Source: a virus. Taken from it: DNA of 64,000 nt. How positions within the stretch are numbered: the first letter of the stretch is position 1; each line of letters opens with the position of its first letter. The stretch covers positions 1-64,000 of the IMG/VR virus record IMGVR_UViG_3300020125_000159. One strand, given 5' to 3'. Both the position numbers and the translations under genes were made by a program. Below are positions 33,401 through 42,322 of this stretch, one piece after another. The notes beneath the pieces are model-generated. The model had not been told where the DNA came from. It saw only the letters and a list, made by a program, of their open reading frames with translations, and searched no databases.

Positions 33401-33434
33401 GGAGTATCGCAAACGCTGGAAAGGTGAATATTAA
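30426..33434 (+). CDS. giant repeat protein with LamG domain, 1002 aa
   Basis: The N-terminal module (LPIDCIVPVYYSACVNVAST) matches the preceding gene. Residues ~95-320 form a LamG/concanavalin-like lectin domain (TVVAWVKFINADNRGFGG, FSNTWHHFGVVYDGSQMQIY, YYKFNEGSGHIIHDSTG). The rest (~330-970) is about thirty copies of a 17-20 residue unit approximating TITISDSxLRKxIPKIxTQ. Adhesin-like: lectin head plus long repeat stalk. The repeat type recurs at the C-terminal side of 55477-57684. Confidence 0.7.
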   Translation: MTLPIDCIVPVYYSACVNVASTNSQSLVVNSPPILPPRQSTPPQVRVDNVFNASGFSGLAEAVSIYDNLFAARQKISTITDSVSVSDSIKRSIWRGILENISLGALVFNGATKIGTGNYVQLDSTAPFTNALTVVAWVKFINADNRGFGGVISFINGYFGNRLLLDEDAQTILFETATVSNAIVDCSYTLPGTVFSNTWHHFGVVYDGSQMQIYFDGSPVGTPVSQSGTLLSGGGKPLIGLGSSNAYFLHGNVAELALYNSALSASDISNVYNNGANTVTTNQISYYKFNEGSGHIIHDSTGSINGQIINDQLWSTDVHSPLPNPSIYQGRFGLETITRRISPFIAETISIVQQFLRKPIPFIRENIVIEDMLNNISKIIALFERVLVGDGSGYTSGFNSGFTNFPSILIKVIPKITTEVETISAVLSRKVVPKILSQIITISDLLKITTLIRMIFETVNVGDGSGFEIDSFTSAFINIPSILIKVIPKITTETISIAEVQLRKAIPKLTSQTVTVSGLVKGIRAIILLQTVTILDSRIRKALPKVTTQTTNISDSLLRKPIPKITAEITSISQQLLRKVVPKIVTQTATIIESQLRRVIPKIASETTTILGVVVGIKAKFFTLLETVTLGAGAVSKIAKHLIAESDSATISESLLRKAIPKITAQLTTITEGTIRRVIPKILTQTVTIVQTLLRRIPISLSNTTSILDALTKIGIHLRSMSDAITISESRLRKAIPSIVTAAITISDSRLRKVIPKISTSVISVLDSLLGPGGHLANLIGIVAISEQLKGIAKHVRATTDTTTISESLLRKSLMRLSESIAIVDSRLRKVIRPISTQTITISDSKVRKFIPKISTQTITLLGTVVGPIRRVMSILQTITISESRVRKVIPRIATQTATISDAIKIPIIIKIIEAISIVESRLLKIFRGIIQTITVSDSVSRQGQVQSTRTVVYTLYRDVSKTSGMPSGGAGFGEMTHRPIPIDPYIVNYEMEYRKRWKGEY
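31430..33250 (+). repeat. LRK-x-IPK / ITISDS tandem protein repeats
   Basis: Degenerate ~50-60 bp units encoding alternating TITISDS and LRKxIPKI segments. Copies differ at DNA level, so the array is old or under protein-level selection. Confidence 0.75.
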
Positions 33435-33439
33435 TTTAG

Positions 33440-33607
33440 TTGACAAATAACGAATCAAATAATCTTAATCAGTTGAGCGAGGAAGAGGCAGAAGAACAGG
33501 AATTTTATCAGGCACTTATCGAATGCTGGACTGACACTAACGAGCAGTTAGCACAATTTAATGAAACTTTCAAGCGATATGTTGATTTCAAAGTAGGCAC
33601 AACATGA
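33440..33607 (+). CDS. small acidic protein, 55 aa
   Basis: TTG-started, overlaps the next gene by ATGA. Acidic N-terminal half (LSEEEAEEQEFYQALIE) then a short helix. It precedes an extremely basic protein, so the pair could interact (inference). Confidence 0.5.
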   Translation: MTNNESNNLNQLSEEEAEEQEFYQALIECWTDTNEQLAQFNETFKRYVDFKVGTT

Positions 33608-33957
33608 GCCATTTTCCTCCAGCCCAGGTAGTTCATAACCCAACACAATCTAAGGTAAAGAAGCAGAAGAAGATCAAGGCACCAAAAAGACCAAAGCTCG
33701 TACATGTCAGGAAGCTTAGGGTTAGGAAGCCAAAGAAGCTGAAGGTTAAGAAGCTAAGGAAACCAAAGAAGCTTAAAATTAAAAAGATTAAACTTAGAAG
33801 TGTTAGAGTCAGACATCCGAGAGTTAGGAAAGGAAGAAAACCAAGAGTCTACCATCCTAGAAAGCCGAGGAAGGCCAGAAAACCTAAAAAGGCTAAATTT
33901 GTGTATAGAGGGCCTTCAGTTGGTCAGATCTATAACGCTTTATTCCCGAATGGTTAG
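33604..33957 (+). CDS. Lys/Arg-rich basic protein, 117 aa
   Basis: More than half of the residues are Lys/Arg/Pro in short repeats (KLRVRKPKKLKVKKLRKPK). A DNA-condensing or glycan/surface-binding role is possible. Located at the very end of the + strand fibre arm, converging with the largest - strand gene (4-base overlap). ATG start coupled to the acidic gene. Confidence 0.6.
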   Translation: MSHFPPAQVVHNPTQSKVKKQKKIKAPKRPKLVHVRKLRVRKPKKLKVKKLRKPKKLKIKKIKLRSVRVRHPRVRKGRKPRVYHPRKPRKARKPKKAKFVYRGPSVGQIYNALFPNG

Positions 33958-36900
33958 AAGTAGAATGTACCTGCGATATCTTGTCCTGTGTAAGGCGTCC
34001 ACTGACCACTATAGCCCATAAAGACATTAACTTTACCGCCTGTTCCATAACTAGGATATTGTCCTGTAGGAGCGAACTCAATTAAAAGGCTATGGTTTCC
34101 GTCAAAGGCATCATAAGCATTGCTTGCTACAAGTATATAATTAAGTCTAGGATCAATGTCTGGTTGTTGTTTCATCCATAACATTATTCTGTCTCCCGCT
34201 TTCAAAGTGTAGCCTGTGGGAAGAGATATAAGGAATCTATAGTTGGTTGCGAATGTTGATATACTACTTGCATCAGTTTGTGGACCTGATGCTATGAGCG
34301 CCCCAGCTGAGTTAAATATAACGATTTGTAGAGTACCAACAGGATCACCAACCCTATATAACGTAAGATCCACTTCGCTTATGGTAGTACCTATCAGTTT
34401 ACTCTGGTTATCGTTAAGTATCTCACCCACCATAGCGGTAGTCCAGAATTGTCCGTATAGATAGTGCACTCCGACTCCAGCTCCCGATCCAGCTGCTCTG
34501 ACATTATAGCTAACTGTGCTGACAGGGGGAAGTGTTCCAGGTGGTGGGGTAGCTGACGTCCACGCTATACCAGACAAATCCACTGCATTGATATTAGGAA
34601 GTCCTGCATCTGACCAACTACTACCATTAGATTTATACATGGAGCTATTTGGACCGTCGTATGAATTACCACCTACAATCAATCTTCCTATTACCTGAAC
34701 GCTATTATTAATATCCCCTCCACTGTATTCAACGACTATGTATGTGTTAACTGTGTTAATGTGTGTGTTACCATAATTGAAGAAATTAAATTGTTGTGGA
34801 CCTGCTGATACAGTAGGTATGTTAGATGTACTAATACTACCGAATGAATATGTTACAAGTCCTGTAGTATTTTCCAAAAGATACACGGAGACATTACCTG
34901 TAGGATTACCATTCTTCATTAACCAAACGTCTATCTCATATATCGTCTTACCTATCAGAAGGCTTGCACCGTTTACTGGAATCTCAGCCACTTTTGTTGG
35001 GCCTCCATTATATATTGGATATCCGCCTACAGTCGCCCCACCACTACCAGGAGGGATACCACTTACATTGTATATCTGAGTAGGCTGTACTCCTGTTTGA
35101 CCTGTAGACCAAAATCCGCCTGCTATATCTGTTCCAGTAAGAGTAGCTGCAACTCCGTTTACTACATCCATAGCATTACCGTTAGCGCCATCATACAGAG
35201 AGGTAGTGTCGGTTTGCACTTGAACGTAATTATTAATGTCGCCGCCTGTAAATTCTAATGTGACTATATCACCTACTGCTAATGTATAATTAGACAATGA
35301 AGGGGTCTTGAAAGATACAGATTGATATGCGCTACTTAGAACATTAGCGTTTATTGTTCCATACGTAGCTACAATGCTGTCGTCAACTCCTCTTCTAATG
35401 GTACATGTTATTGGAGCAGGGACACCAGCAATTGTTGGAAATCCAACTATTCGTAAGTTAAACATTGCTTCGGCTAGGATTTTATTATAGAGCAAAGACG
35501 AAGTGTTAATTACTTTCTGTCCTGCTCTTTGTGCTAATGTTGTAGCACCACTCATATTAATTTGGCTGGCAGTACCTGGAATTAATGGGCCTAGTTGTGT
35601 CTCACCTTTATGAGCATTAGGATCTATTCCAATATTACATCCCCCACTATCATCTACTATTACGCTATAAACGAACTTACAGACGTTGTATGCGTTTGGT
35701 CCTATTGTTACTGCTGGTGGTAAAGGTGGTGGGCCAGACGGAGGTGAAGGGGACGGGGGGCCGCCAGTAATAGAAGTATCAATTTCGCGAATTGACATCC
35801 ATTTATAATTGACCCAAGGACTAAAATCGTCCCAATAAAACGCGATTAAAGGGCCTCCCCAAATAATTATTTCATCGGGATTGCCACCGCATAAATTATC
35901 TAAAAATCCCCAACCTCCTATATCTGTAGTCGAGTTCACTTTTTTCCATGTGACTCCGTCGCCTGAGTCATTCCACCAGTGCTCCATGCGGACTCCAGTA
36001 ACTCTACCAGTATTCTTATCCACGACATTGAATAGGATAAATTTCTCTCCAACCCACCTCTTCAGTACGCTAGAAAAACTGAAAGTAGCTTTTCTGTCAT
36101 CCGCATGTGCTTCGTGGAAGTGCTCCTTTCTATGTCTGTGTTCTTCATGTCCTGGATCGCAACGTGTCTCAATTGAGTAACAAGAACCTTGACAATTACC
36201 TTGTAGATTGTGTGAACCTGTTCTGCATTTAATTCCAAAATGGAATAGACCTTTTGGTTTAACAGATTTTATACCATCTATGTTGTGGAAGACTGTTACC
36301 TCCACGTTCTTCCAGTCTTTAGGACCTTGTATAAATTGACGTGCCCTACAGGTTTTGTGATCCAAGTCCTTTCCACCTGAGGCCTGAAAGCTATAGCCAG
36401 ATAGAGTAGAAACGTAAAATAAGACATCGTCATTATTGGATAAATGAAATGACCCATCTCCGTTTACAATTTCCTTAATCGACCGAGGTATACCTAATAC
36501 TCTCGAATCTCCTTTGAGTCCATTTTGAGAGAGATACCATGATTGTCCAGCCGCTAATGATGGATATATTTCAGTCACCCCAAACTTATCTCGTGTTCCA
36601 GTAGCTACAGTTGTAGGAGGCTGTGTGTTGGCAGCGGGTGGTATGGGTGATAGATTATTAGCTGGATTAGAAGTAGGAGGTATTGTAGGAGTTGTGTTAG
36701 AAGGTGGGCTAGGGAGTATAGGGTTTTGACTAAAAACGTCTATTTCTCTACATGATGCATATTTGATATCTACATCTGTTATATTATTTAGGACAAACTT
36801 ACACAGCGGCCCACCCCAAGTAATGACTGTATTATTCGAACCACCACAAGCTGGATTACCACCACCCCAATTACCCTGATCAGTATATGACAGAGCTTTT

Positions 36901-38378
36901 GTCCATATGTTTGAATTGTTACTATCTATCCAATGCTCTGTTATTGCAGAGGCTCCATCCTGTAAATTATATACTACTGTTTTTATTCCTATCCATTTCC
37001 CAATCCATGCAGAGAGTCCAGTAGGAATAGTGGTTGTAGTTACTGGATTAGCAGCGCTTGGGGTAACGCCTGCAGTATGTTGTAAGTCTTTTAGAATGGT
37101 GCATTTGCCTGATGTTGGTGTAACTACGTGGTGATAATCAGACGCTTCGCATGATTTTGGAAATCCATTCAGTATCGTAGCATCATTTAAATTTCTTGCA
37201 CCTCTCATATGGTGACTGATACTTGGTTCTCCATTATGTGAAGACGAAGAGACAGCATTAATCCTATAATAACATGTTTGTTCTACATTGGTCCAGTCCA
37301 TCGCGTCCTGCATGAACTTTTGGGTTTTAAGAGTAGCCTGATTTAATGTGATCGAAGCCTCTGTAAATCCATTATTTGCTGCTATATGATAGGTTATATT
37401 TCCACTACCTGTTATCTTAAAGCTGCCGTCTGCATTAGTGGTACAAGTAGTGCCGTCTATAACGTGACGAGGGTCAGTATTTGGAGTTGCAGACAGGAAC
37501 CAACTACTACCTCCTATCTTATCCAGATATAGTTTTACGATTTTAAATATATCACATTGTGTCGCAGGCGGTGGTGCAGGGGTACCTGAAACTCCTGAGC
37601 TTGGCGGATTGGTAGTTGGTACTGAAGTTGGTGGTGCAGTGACAAATTGATATGTTCCATGTCCTCCAATCTGATTATTTATTGTATAATGTGCAGTACT
37701 TGGAAGTATCACGAAATATAGAATTGGGTCTGCATTTGCCTGAGGATTAGGTAAGGTTCCAGCATTAATCGCCTTAGATATAACTCCCTGTATATCTGAC
37801 GCCTGAAATGTTGTTGGCGGCGTGGTAGTATCTATAGCTGCGAAATTGAATATTGGAGTGTTGCAACCATACTCTCTAAGATTATTATAAAATGCGGTGT
37901 TAGTTAGAAGTGTCTGTACGCCTCTCTTTATTTCATCTGCTGTTCCAAGAGTAGGATTAGCTGAATTTGTAAATGTCCAGGCTGGACCCCAGAACAACAT
38001 TGCAATAGTACACTTACTAAGAAGTGTACCACCAGAATACGTAAACGTAGTATTAGCAGTATTAGTTGACGAGGCAATTCCTGGAATAACACATCCACCA
38101 CCTGCGTTTGAATAATAGCTAGTTGACCAGCAATTAACTCCTACAGTATTTGTGTAGTTGCCGACTCCCTTTGTAACCTCGCAATTATCAGCTATTTCAC
38201 AAGGCGGACTACCTGGACAGAATGTGTTTGAAATCCACCCAGGTACACCCGCATTTGCGTTAGGGTCTGTAATTGCTTCTAATATCTCATGAGAAATGTA
38301 AATCTGAACGTCTGTACCAGTGCCAGGTGTAGAATTCCACGTAGCCGCCCACGCGTAATATACACTATTACTGGTCAT
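33954..38378 (-). CDS. giant multidomain virion protein: permuted zincin-like domain, two lyase-like domains, three beta-sandwiches, 1474 aa
   Basis: Residues 1-105 carry YYAWAATWN, SHEILEAITDP (H30-E31-x-x-E34) and CEIADNCE, the C-terminal half of a zincin-like secreted-protease family. Residues ~110-250 (LFWGPAWTF, FYNNLREYG, ILYFVILPSTAHY, GGHGTYQF) look like the N-terminal half of the same family. The domain thus appears circularly permuted. Two domains (~275-555, ~590-870) match the DWxNVE...WGGP...REID module of the two upstream genes. Three ~170-residue beta-sandwich units end with YDG and DIAG-type motifs. Pro/Thr linkers separate domains. Probably a tail-tip adhesin/enzyme. ATG start 39 bases after a late element. 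Confidence 0.65.
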   Translation of the reverse strand: MTSNSVYYAWAATWNSTPGTGTDVQIYISHEILEAITDPNANAGVPGWISNTFCPGSPPCEIADNCEVTKGVGNYTNTVGVNCWSTSYYSNAGGGCVIPGIASSTNTANTTFTYSGGTLLSKCTIAMLFWGPAWTFTNSANPTLGTADEIKRGVQTLLTNTAFYNNLREYGCNTPIFNFAAIDTTTPPTTFQASDIQGVISKAINAGTLPNPQANADPILYFVILPSTAHYTINNQIGGHGTYQFVTAPPTSVPTTNPPSSGVSGTPAPPPATQCDIFKIVKLYLDKIGGSSWFLSATPNTDPRHVIDGTTCTTNADGSFKITGSGNITYHIAANNGFTEASITLNQATLKTQKFMQDAMDWTNVEQTCYYRINAVSSSSHNGEPSISHHMRGARNLNDATILNGFPKSCEASDYHHVVTPTSGKCTILKDLQHTAGVTPSAANPVTTTTIPTGLSAWIGKWIGIKTVVYNLQDGASAITEHWIDSNNSNIWTKALSYTDQGNWGGGNPACGGSNNTVITWGGPLCKFVLNNITDVDIKYASCREIDVFSQNPILPSPPSNTTPTIPPTSNPANNLSPIPPAANTQPPTTVATGTRDKFGVTEIYPSLAAGQSWYLSQNGLKGDSRVLGIPRSIKEIVNGDGSFHLSNNDDVLFYVSTLSGYSFQASGGKDLDHKTCRARQFIQGPKDWKNVEVTVFHNIDGIKSVKPKGLFHFGIKCRTGSHNLQGNCQGSCYSIETRCDPGHEEHRHRKEHFHEAHADDRKATFSFSSVLKRWVGEKFILFNVVDKNTGRVTGVRMEHWWNDSGDGVTWKKVNSTTDIGGWGFLDNLCGGNPDEIIIWGGPLIAFYWDDFSPWVNYKWMSIREIDTSITGGPPSPSPPSGPPPLPPAVTIGPNAYNVCKFVYSVIVDDSGGCNIGIDPNAHKGETQLGPLIPGTASQINMSGATTLAQRAGQKVINTSSLLYNKILAEAMFNLRIVGFPTIAGVPAPITCTIRRGVDDSIVATYGTINANVLSSAYQSVSFKTPSLSNYTLAVGDIVTLEFTGGDINNYVQVQTDTTSLYDGANGNAMDVVNGVAATLTGTDIAGGFWSTGQTGVQPTQIYNVSGIPPGSGGATVGGYPIYNGGPTKVAEIPVNGASLLIGKTIYEIDVWLMKNGNPTGNVSVYLLENTTGLVTYSFGSISTSNIPTVSAGPQQFNFFNYGNTHINTVNTYIVVEYSGGDINNSVQVIGRLIVGGNSYDGPNSSMYKSNGSSWSDAGLPNINAVDLSGIAWTSATPPPGTLPPVSTVSYNVRAAGSGAGVGVHYLYGQFWTTAMVGEILNDNQSKLIGTTISEVDLTLYRVGDPVGTLQIVIFNSAGALIASGPQTDASSISTFATNYRFLISLPTGYTLKAGDRIMLWMKQQPDIDPRLNYILVASNAYDAFDGNHSLLIEFAPTGQYPSYGTGGKVNVFMGYSGQWTPYTGQDIAGTFYF

Positions 38379-38410
38379 TAATTAAATAAAAAGTTAAAAA
38401 GATAAAGAGA

Positions 38411-38417
38411 GAACTAA
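38411..38417 (-). promoter_or_regulatory. late element TTAGTTC(TCTCTTT)
   Basis: 39 bases before the ATG at 38378; the TAG stop of the upstream gene is inside the element. Confidence 0.7.
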
Positions 38418-39676
38418 TCCTCTAGGTTCTGATATATTTCGTCGTCTTTGAATACATCGTCGTTTACGTTTGTGCTTGCCCGATGCTCCTCACCCATCAA
38501 CTTCTTTGTTGGATCAATACTTCGGATTGATTGGAATTTCACGTCATAGTCCTGTAGGTTATCTGATCTGAACACCGTCAAAGGACCGCCGAAGACTATC
38601 GGAGGACTACCTGATTTGCTTGGAGGAATGTTGCAGTTACCAATAGAGCCTCGCGGTCCCCATTGGTCATGGTCTACCATCGAATGTGTTTTCTTCCATA
38701 CATTGTTTCCATTCTCATCTGTCCAATGCTCCAGTTGCACTGAGCCGTCTGGTAAGTTGTATACGATTGTCTTGATTCCGAACCAAGACCCTAACTTGAA
38801 GTTATATGCGCTGTTGTTGTTGACACCTGAGATATCTGTACTGTATCCTGTGGTATGATATAAGTCTTTTTCATATTTCTGACGCGCTAAACCATTAGAA
38901 CCTTTATTGCAGTAGATATTCGCATGATAATTGTCCGAACAACCTAATGCGCATCCACATGGTCCGACACTAGTACTACTTGTTGTGCTTCTCTGTCCAC
39001 GCATGACATGTTCTATATGCGCCTCTCCATTTGATGAGCCACTTCCTACTTGATTGATTCTGTAGTAACTAGTCATTTCGATATTCTTCCAGTCCATTGA
39101 ATCTTGCATGAATCCTTGTTGTGCACATTTTGTAAAGTCGGTGCAAAGCTTGCTCTGATTGAATCCCCCATCTTGTGTGATTGCACCTCTAATCTCAATC
39201 TGTCCTTTGATCTTGAACGAACCGTCTCCGTTGGCAATGTATTTTGGTTTGTAACTATTGCTTGCCTCTGGATTATTGCCACGTGGGTCAGAGGATGGGT
39301 CGTTGGTCATGAAGTAATTAGAGCCTGGTCCATCTCCGTAGATTTTGGTAACACCGAATTGGTCTACATTACCTGGAGTCGGGGTAGGAGTTGGTGTTGG
39401 AGTAGGAGTAGGAACTGGCGTAGGAGTCGGCACTGGAGTTGGTGTCGGAGTAGGGGTAGGGGTTGGCGCGGGTACTGGAGTCGGACTAGTTTTTAAAATT
39501 TGTAAAATTTGATTTGCAATATCTGTTAACTTAGATATGGCTGCTAAAACTGCTGCCTCATCAGGTTTTTTTGGTGGCTTTGGTTTTGGCTTGCCGTGCT
39601 TAGCGAGAAATTCGTCGTCGGTGAGGTTTACTAAATCGTTTTCCTCACTTATTAATTGATCATCTATTGACATCAA
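38414..39676 (-). CDS. PT-linker plus jelly-roll (lyase/lectin-like) virion protein, 420 aa
   Basis: The N-terminal ~60 residues are charged and helical. Residues ~65-105 are a PTPTPTP linker. Residues ~106-400 form the domain with FGVTKIY, NGDGSFKIKG, DWKNIEMTSYYRIN, GSWFGIKTIVYNLPDGSVQL, NVWKKTHSMVDHDQWG, FGGPLTVF and SIRSID. I recognise this as a beta jelly-roll family widespread in thaumarchaeal and bacterial secreted proteins, of uncertain function (glycan-binding or lyase-like). Likely tail adhesin. Confidence 0.6.
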   Translation of the reverse strand: MMSIDDQLISEENDLVNLTDDEFLAKHGKPKPKPPKKPDEAAVLAAISKLTDIANQILQILKTSPTPVPAPTPTPTPTPTPVPTPTPVPTPTPTPTPTPTPGNVDQFGVTKIYGDGPGSNYFMTNDPSSDPRGNNPEASNSYKPKYIANGDGSFKIKGQIEIRGAITQDGGFNQSKLCTDFTKCAQQGFMQDSMDWKNIEMTSYYRINQVGSGSSNGEAHIEHVMRGQRSTTSSTSVGPCGCALGCSDNYHANIYCNKGSNGLARQKYEKDLYHTTGYSTDISGVNNNSAYNFKLGSWFGIKTIVYNLPDGSVQLEHWTDENGNNVWKKTHSMVDHDQWGPRGSIGNCNIPPSKSGSPPIVFGGPLTVFRSDNLQDYDVKFQSIRSIDPTKKLMGEEHRASTNVNDDVFKDDEIYQNLED

Positions 39677-39701
39677 TAACTAAAGTGTCAAAAATGATAA
39701 A

Positions 39702-39710
39702 GGGAACTAA
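39702..39710 (-). promoter_or_regulatory. late element TTAGTTCCC
   Basis: 34 bases before the TTG at 39676 (37 before the adjacent ATG). Confidence 0.65.
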
Positions 39711-39715
39711 AATCC

Positions 39716-41899
39716 CTATTTCTTCAGTCTAACGTCCCATGTGGTATCTACTTCGAAAGTAGAATTTTTACGTTGTTCGCTTCTCTTCTTATACAATGCA
39801 TGGCGTGAATGTTCGCTCTGATGTAACGCTGTTCTTTTACTGGCCCTATCTATCTCAGTCCATGTTTGCCCATTGTCGTAACTGACTTCTTCATACCCGC
39901 CACTTGCGAGTTGGTATTGTTTTGGTATTACTTTTAATTGATCCATATCTGCCGTTTTTGGTAACTCATTGAACCAGTTTGGAAATACGAAGTCTGATAA
40001 AATCACTCCATCTATTTCATAGAAGCTACTCTCACATGGGTCACATAACTCCTGATACATTAGACATGGTTTGCCTGAAGGATCTAATCCCTTTAAGGTG
40101 ACGTTTGCTGATGGGTCACCTATACATTCAATTATTTCATGACTGAATCCTATGCTTGGTGATTCTCCCGCTTGTTTTTCTGTCTTTGTGAAAATCTTGG
40201 AAAGTGGTTCTCCGTTTGGACCCACATCATGATAAGCTAAGGCGCCTGGCGAATCTGACGTGTCTAGGAATACACAATACCAATCGGCTATGGGTGGTTT
40301 TTGTGACTTTGGTATGAATACGAAATCTACTGAACTTCCCCATACTGGAGCCACATCTCTATCACACTGTTTCTTTAGAGCAGCCATCCATTTCTGTACG
40401 TCTGCATCTGTTGTATCGGTGCTCAGATTTTGTACTGCTATGACACCCATAATCTTTACTGGTGTAGGCGTAGGTACTGGAGTAGGCGTCGGGGTAGGTA
40501 TTGGTGTTGGGGTTGGAATGGGGGTGGGTGTAGGTACTGGCGTTGGTGTGGGTGTTGGAATTGGTGTAGGAGTTGGGGTAGGGGCAGGTGCTCCTGGAAT
40601 TGAGACTATGGCTGAAGTATGATCTGCGACATTGTTTTTGTCTGTTACATATAGAACGAATGTGAGATGATGGTCTATTTCATGACCTCCAGACTTGTTA
40701 CTTGGAGCAGTAAAGCTAATCTTTGGACTATTTTTATCGGCAATTGTTGCAGTTGTTCCACCTGGTTGTGTCCATGTGAATTTCAATCCATCTCCTGAAC
40801 TAGAAGATGCGTCCAATGTGACTGTATCTCCTGCATTCGCAACTGATGAAGCTGGACTAATTATTGCTTTAACTGTCAATGGTGTAGGAGTTGGCGTTGG
40901 AGTAGATTGTAGAGAAGTAAGTATTTCATTGAATGTCGGAGTCAAAGCGTTTAACGCATTAAGAATAGGATCAGGGCCTGGTGTGGGTGTCGGAACAGGG
41001 GTTGGCGTTGGCACAGGTGTTGGGGTAGGAGTGGGCGTAGGTACAGGAGTTGGTGTTGGGGTGGGTGAAGGAGTACCACTAAAATCTATCTCTCTATCTG
41101 ACATTAATGTAAAGTCTACATTCTCCCATCCGTCTACTCGTATCTTGTCAGCCTGACATTTCCATGTACACTTTATACCATATTTTGGACTACCTGTATC
41201 TTCCCAAGTCGCGGCTAATTGCCATGTGTTATTTGGTTTGCCTGTAGAATCGAAAGGAGTTAAATCAACATAATATTCAAATTGACTTGTAGATTTATCG
41301 GCTGATACTTTGTGAACTGATTTAATACCTACCCAAGTATTGTTTGCCATTACTGGCACATGTATAATTTGTTTTACGTTTGGAACATGTTCATATGCTA
41401 GATGAGTATAATTCCAGTTTGCATATACGCCGCTACTATTACTAGGTGTAGGATAATTAGTTTCGACAAGTGATCTAATAGTGTCGTCGTCTCCCCCATT
41501 CACTTTACAAGCAAGTGAGGTATGAACGCCTAAATTGTTATGACCTCTGATATATCCAGTGAGTTCATGGCATTGAATGCCTTGTGTGTCATATAAATAT
41601 CCAGGGTTGTTTGCATATGAGTATTTTTGTTTCTGTCTTTTGCCTCCTCCTGGAATCATACATAAACGAATAGTTCTACCAGATGGAGAACCAGACGCAT
41701 AATTAACTACGTTTCCTGGAGTATTATAATAAACAAGACTACCTTCTGCGTTCCTTGTAACAGGAGCGCTACTGTTTATATTATCGAAATCGAAATGTGA
41801 GTCCGTTCGTGGGTCTTTAAGTGATAAATCAAGATATACTGCCGAACCACCAGAGGCAGTCGGATAAATTTCTGCAACGCCGTCTTTTCCTATGTTCAT
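39716..41899 (-). CDS. multidomain virion protein: jelly-roll, PKD, zincin-like domain, 727 aa
   Basis: Order: jelly-roll related to the two downstream genes ([20 protein letters not shown] ... MSDREID, ~1-275); PT linker; PKD/Ig-like domain (~343-430: [23 protein letters not shown]-type end); PT linkers; C-terminal zincin-like domain (~500-680) with [12 protein letters not shown] (HExxE) and [18 protein letters not shown] then FVFPNWF. The last domain matches a family I know from virion and secreted proteins with putative metallopeptidase motif. It could cleave the S-layer or glycoproteins during entry (inference). Confidence 0.65.
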   Translation of the reverse strand: MNIGKDGVAEIYPTASGGSAVYLDLSLKDPRTDSHFDFDNINSSAPVTRNAEGSLVYYNTPGNVVNYASGSPSGRTIRLCMIPGGGKRQKQKYSYANNPGYLYDTQGIQCHELTGYIRGHNNLGVHTSLACKVNGGDDDTIRSLVETNYPTPSNSSGVYANWNYTHLAYEHVPNVKQIIHVPVMANNTWVGIKSVHKVSADKSTSQFEYYVDLTPFDSTGKPNNTWQLAATWEDTGSPKYGIKCTWKCQADKIRVDGWENVDFTLMSDREIDFSGTPSPTPTPTPVPTPTPTPTPVPTPTPVPTPTPGPDPILNALNALTPTFNEILTSLQSTPTPTPTPLTVKAIISPASSVANAGDTVTLDASSSSGDGLKFTWTQPGGTTATIADKNSPKISFTAPSNKSGGHEIDHHLTFVLYVTDKNNVADHTSAIVSIPGAPAPTPTPTPIPTPTPTPVPTPTPIPTPTPIPTPTPTPVPTPTPVKIMGVIAVQNLSTDTTDADVQKWMAALKKQCDRDVAPVWGSSVDFVFIPKSQKPPIADWYCVFLDTSDSPGALAYHDVGPNGEPLSKIFTKTEKQAGESPSIGFSHEIIECIGDPSANVTLKGLDPSGKPCLMYQELCDPCESSFYEIDGVILSDFVFPNWFNELPKTADMDQLKVIPKQYQLASGGYEEVSYDNGQTWTEIDRASKRTALHQSEHSRHALYKKRSEQRKNSTFEVDTTWDVRLKK

Positions 41900-41927
41900 A
41901 TAAGAAAGAGACTGTGAAAATGATATA

Positions 41928-41936
41928 GAGAAGTAA
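41928..41936 (-). promoter_or_regulatory. late element variant TTACTTCTC
   Basis: 37 bases before the ATG at 41899. Confidence 0.55.
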
Positions 41937-41968
41937 GGATTATATCACTTGATACATAATATAACCGT

Positions 41969-42322
41969 ATGCGTAAATGTTCCATTTGTAACTCATCGTA
42001 TACGTTTAAGGATAGTCGAGGACGTGAGCACTGGTATAATGTTAAAATCGCTCCTACATGTGAGAAATGTAATAATATATACAATAAAAATCCTAACCGT
42101 ATAAAATTCATGGGTAAGTATATTGTTATCAAAAATCCAAGAATAGGAGTTTGTAATTTATGTCGTGCAGTTAAAGGATTTGATTGTAAAAGGACACAGA
42201 TGCATCATGATAATGATATTTACAATATAAATAATCCTATTAAAAATACTATAGAGTTATGTGTTATATGTCATAATAAAACAAAGAATGTATTCGGTCA
42301 CAACAAAAAGAGTGTGGATTAA
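41969..42322 (+). CDS. HNH-family nuclease, + strand insertion among tail genes, 117 aa
   Basis: MRKCSICNSS, PTCEKCNNIY, GVCNLCRAVKG, TQMHHDNDIYN, ELCVICHNK: three Cys pairs plus the HH-x-N-type HNH core. It is the only + strand gene in a long - strand structural block, has its own AT-rich upstream (ACATAATATAACC) and lacks the late element. It behaves like a free-standing homing endonuclease. Its 3' end overlaps the neighbouring gene by 4 bases. Confidence 0.75.
   Translation: MRKCSICNSSYTFKDSRGREHWYNVKIAPTCEKCNNIYNKNPNRIKFMGKYIVIKNPRIGVCNLCRAVKGFDCKRTQMHHDNDIYNINNPIKNTIELCVICHNKTKNVFGHNKKSVD

Noticed and set aside
39104-41156. + strand ORFs rich in Gly/Val or Trp/Arg
   Set aside because: They are antisense translations of the PT-repeat linkers in the large virion proteins.
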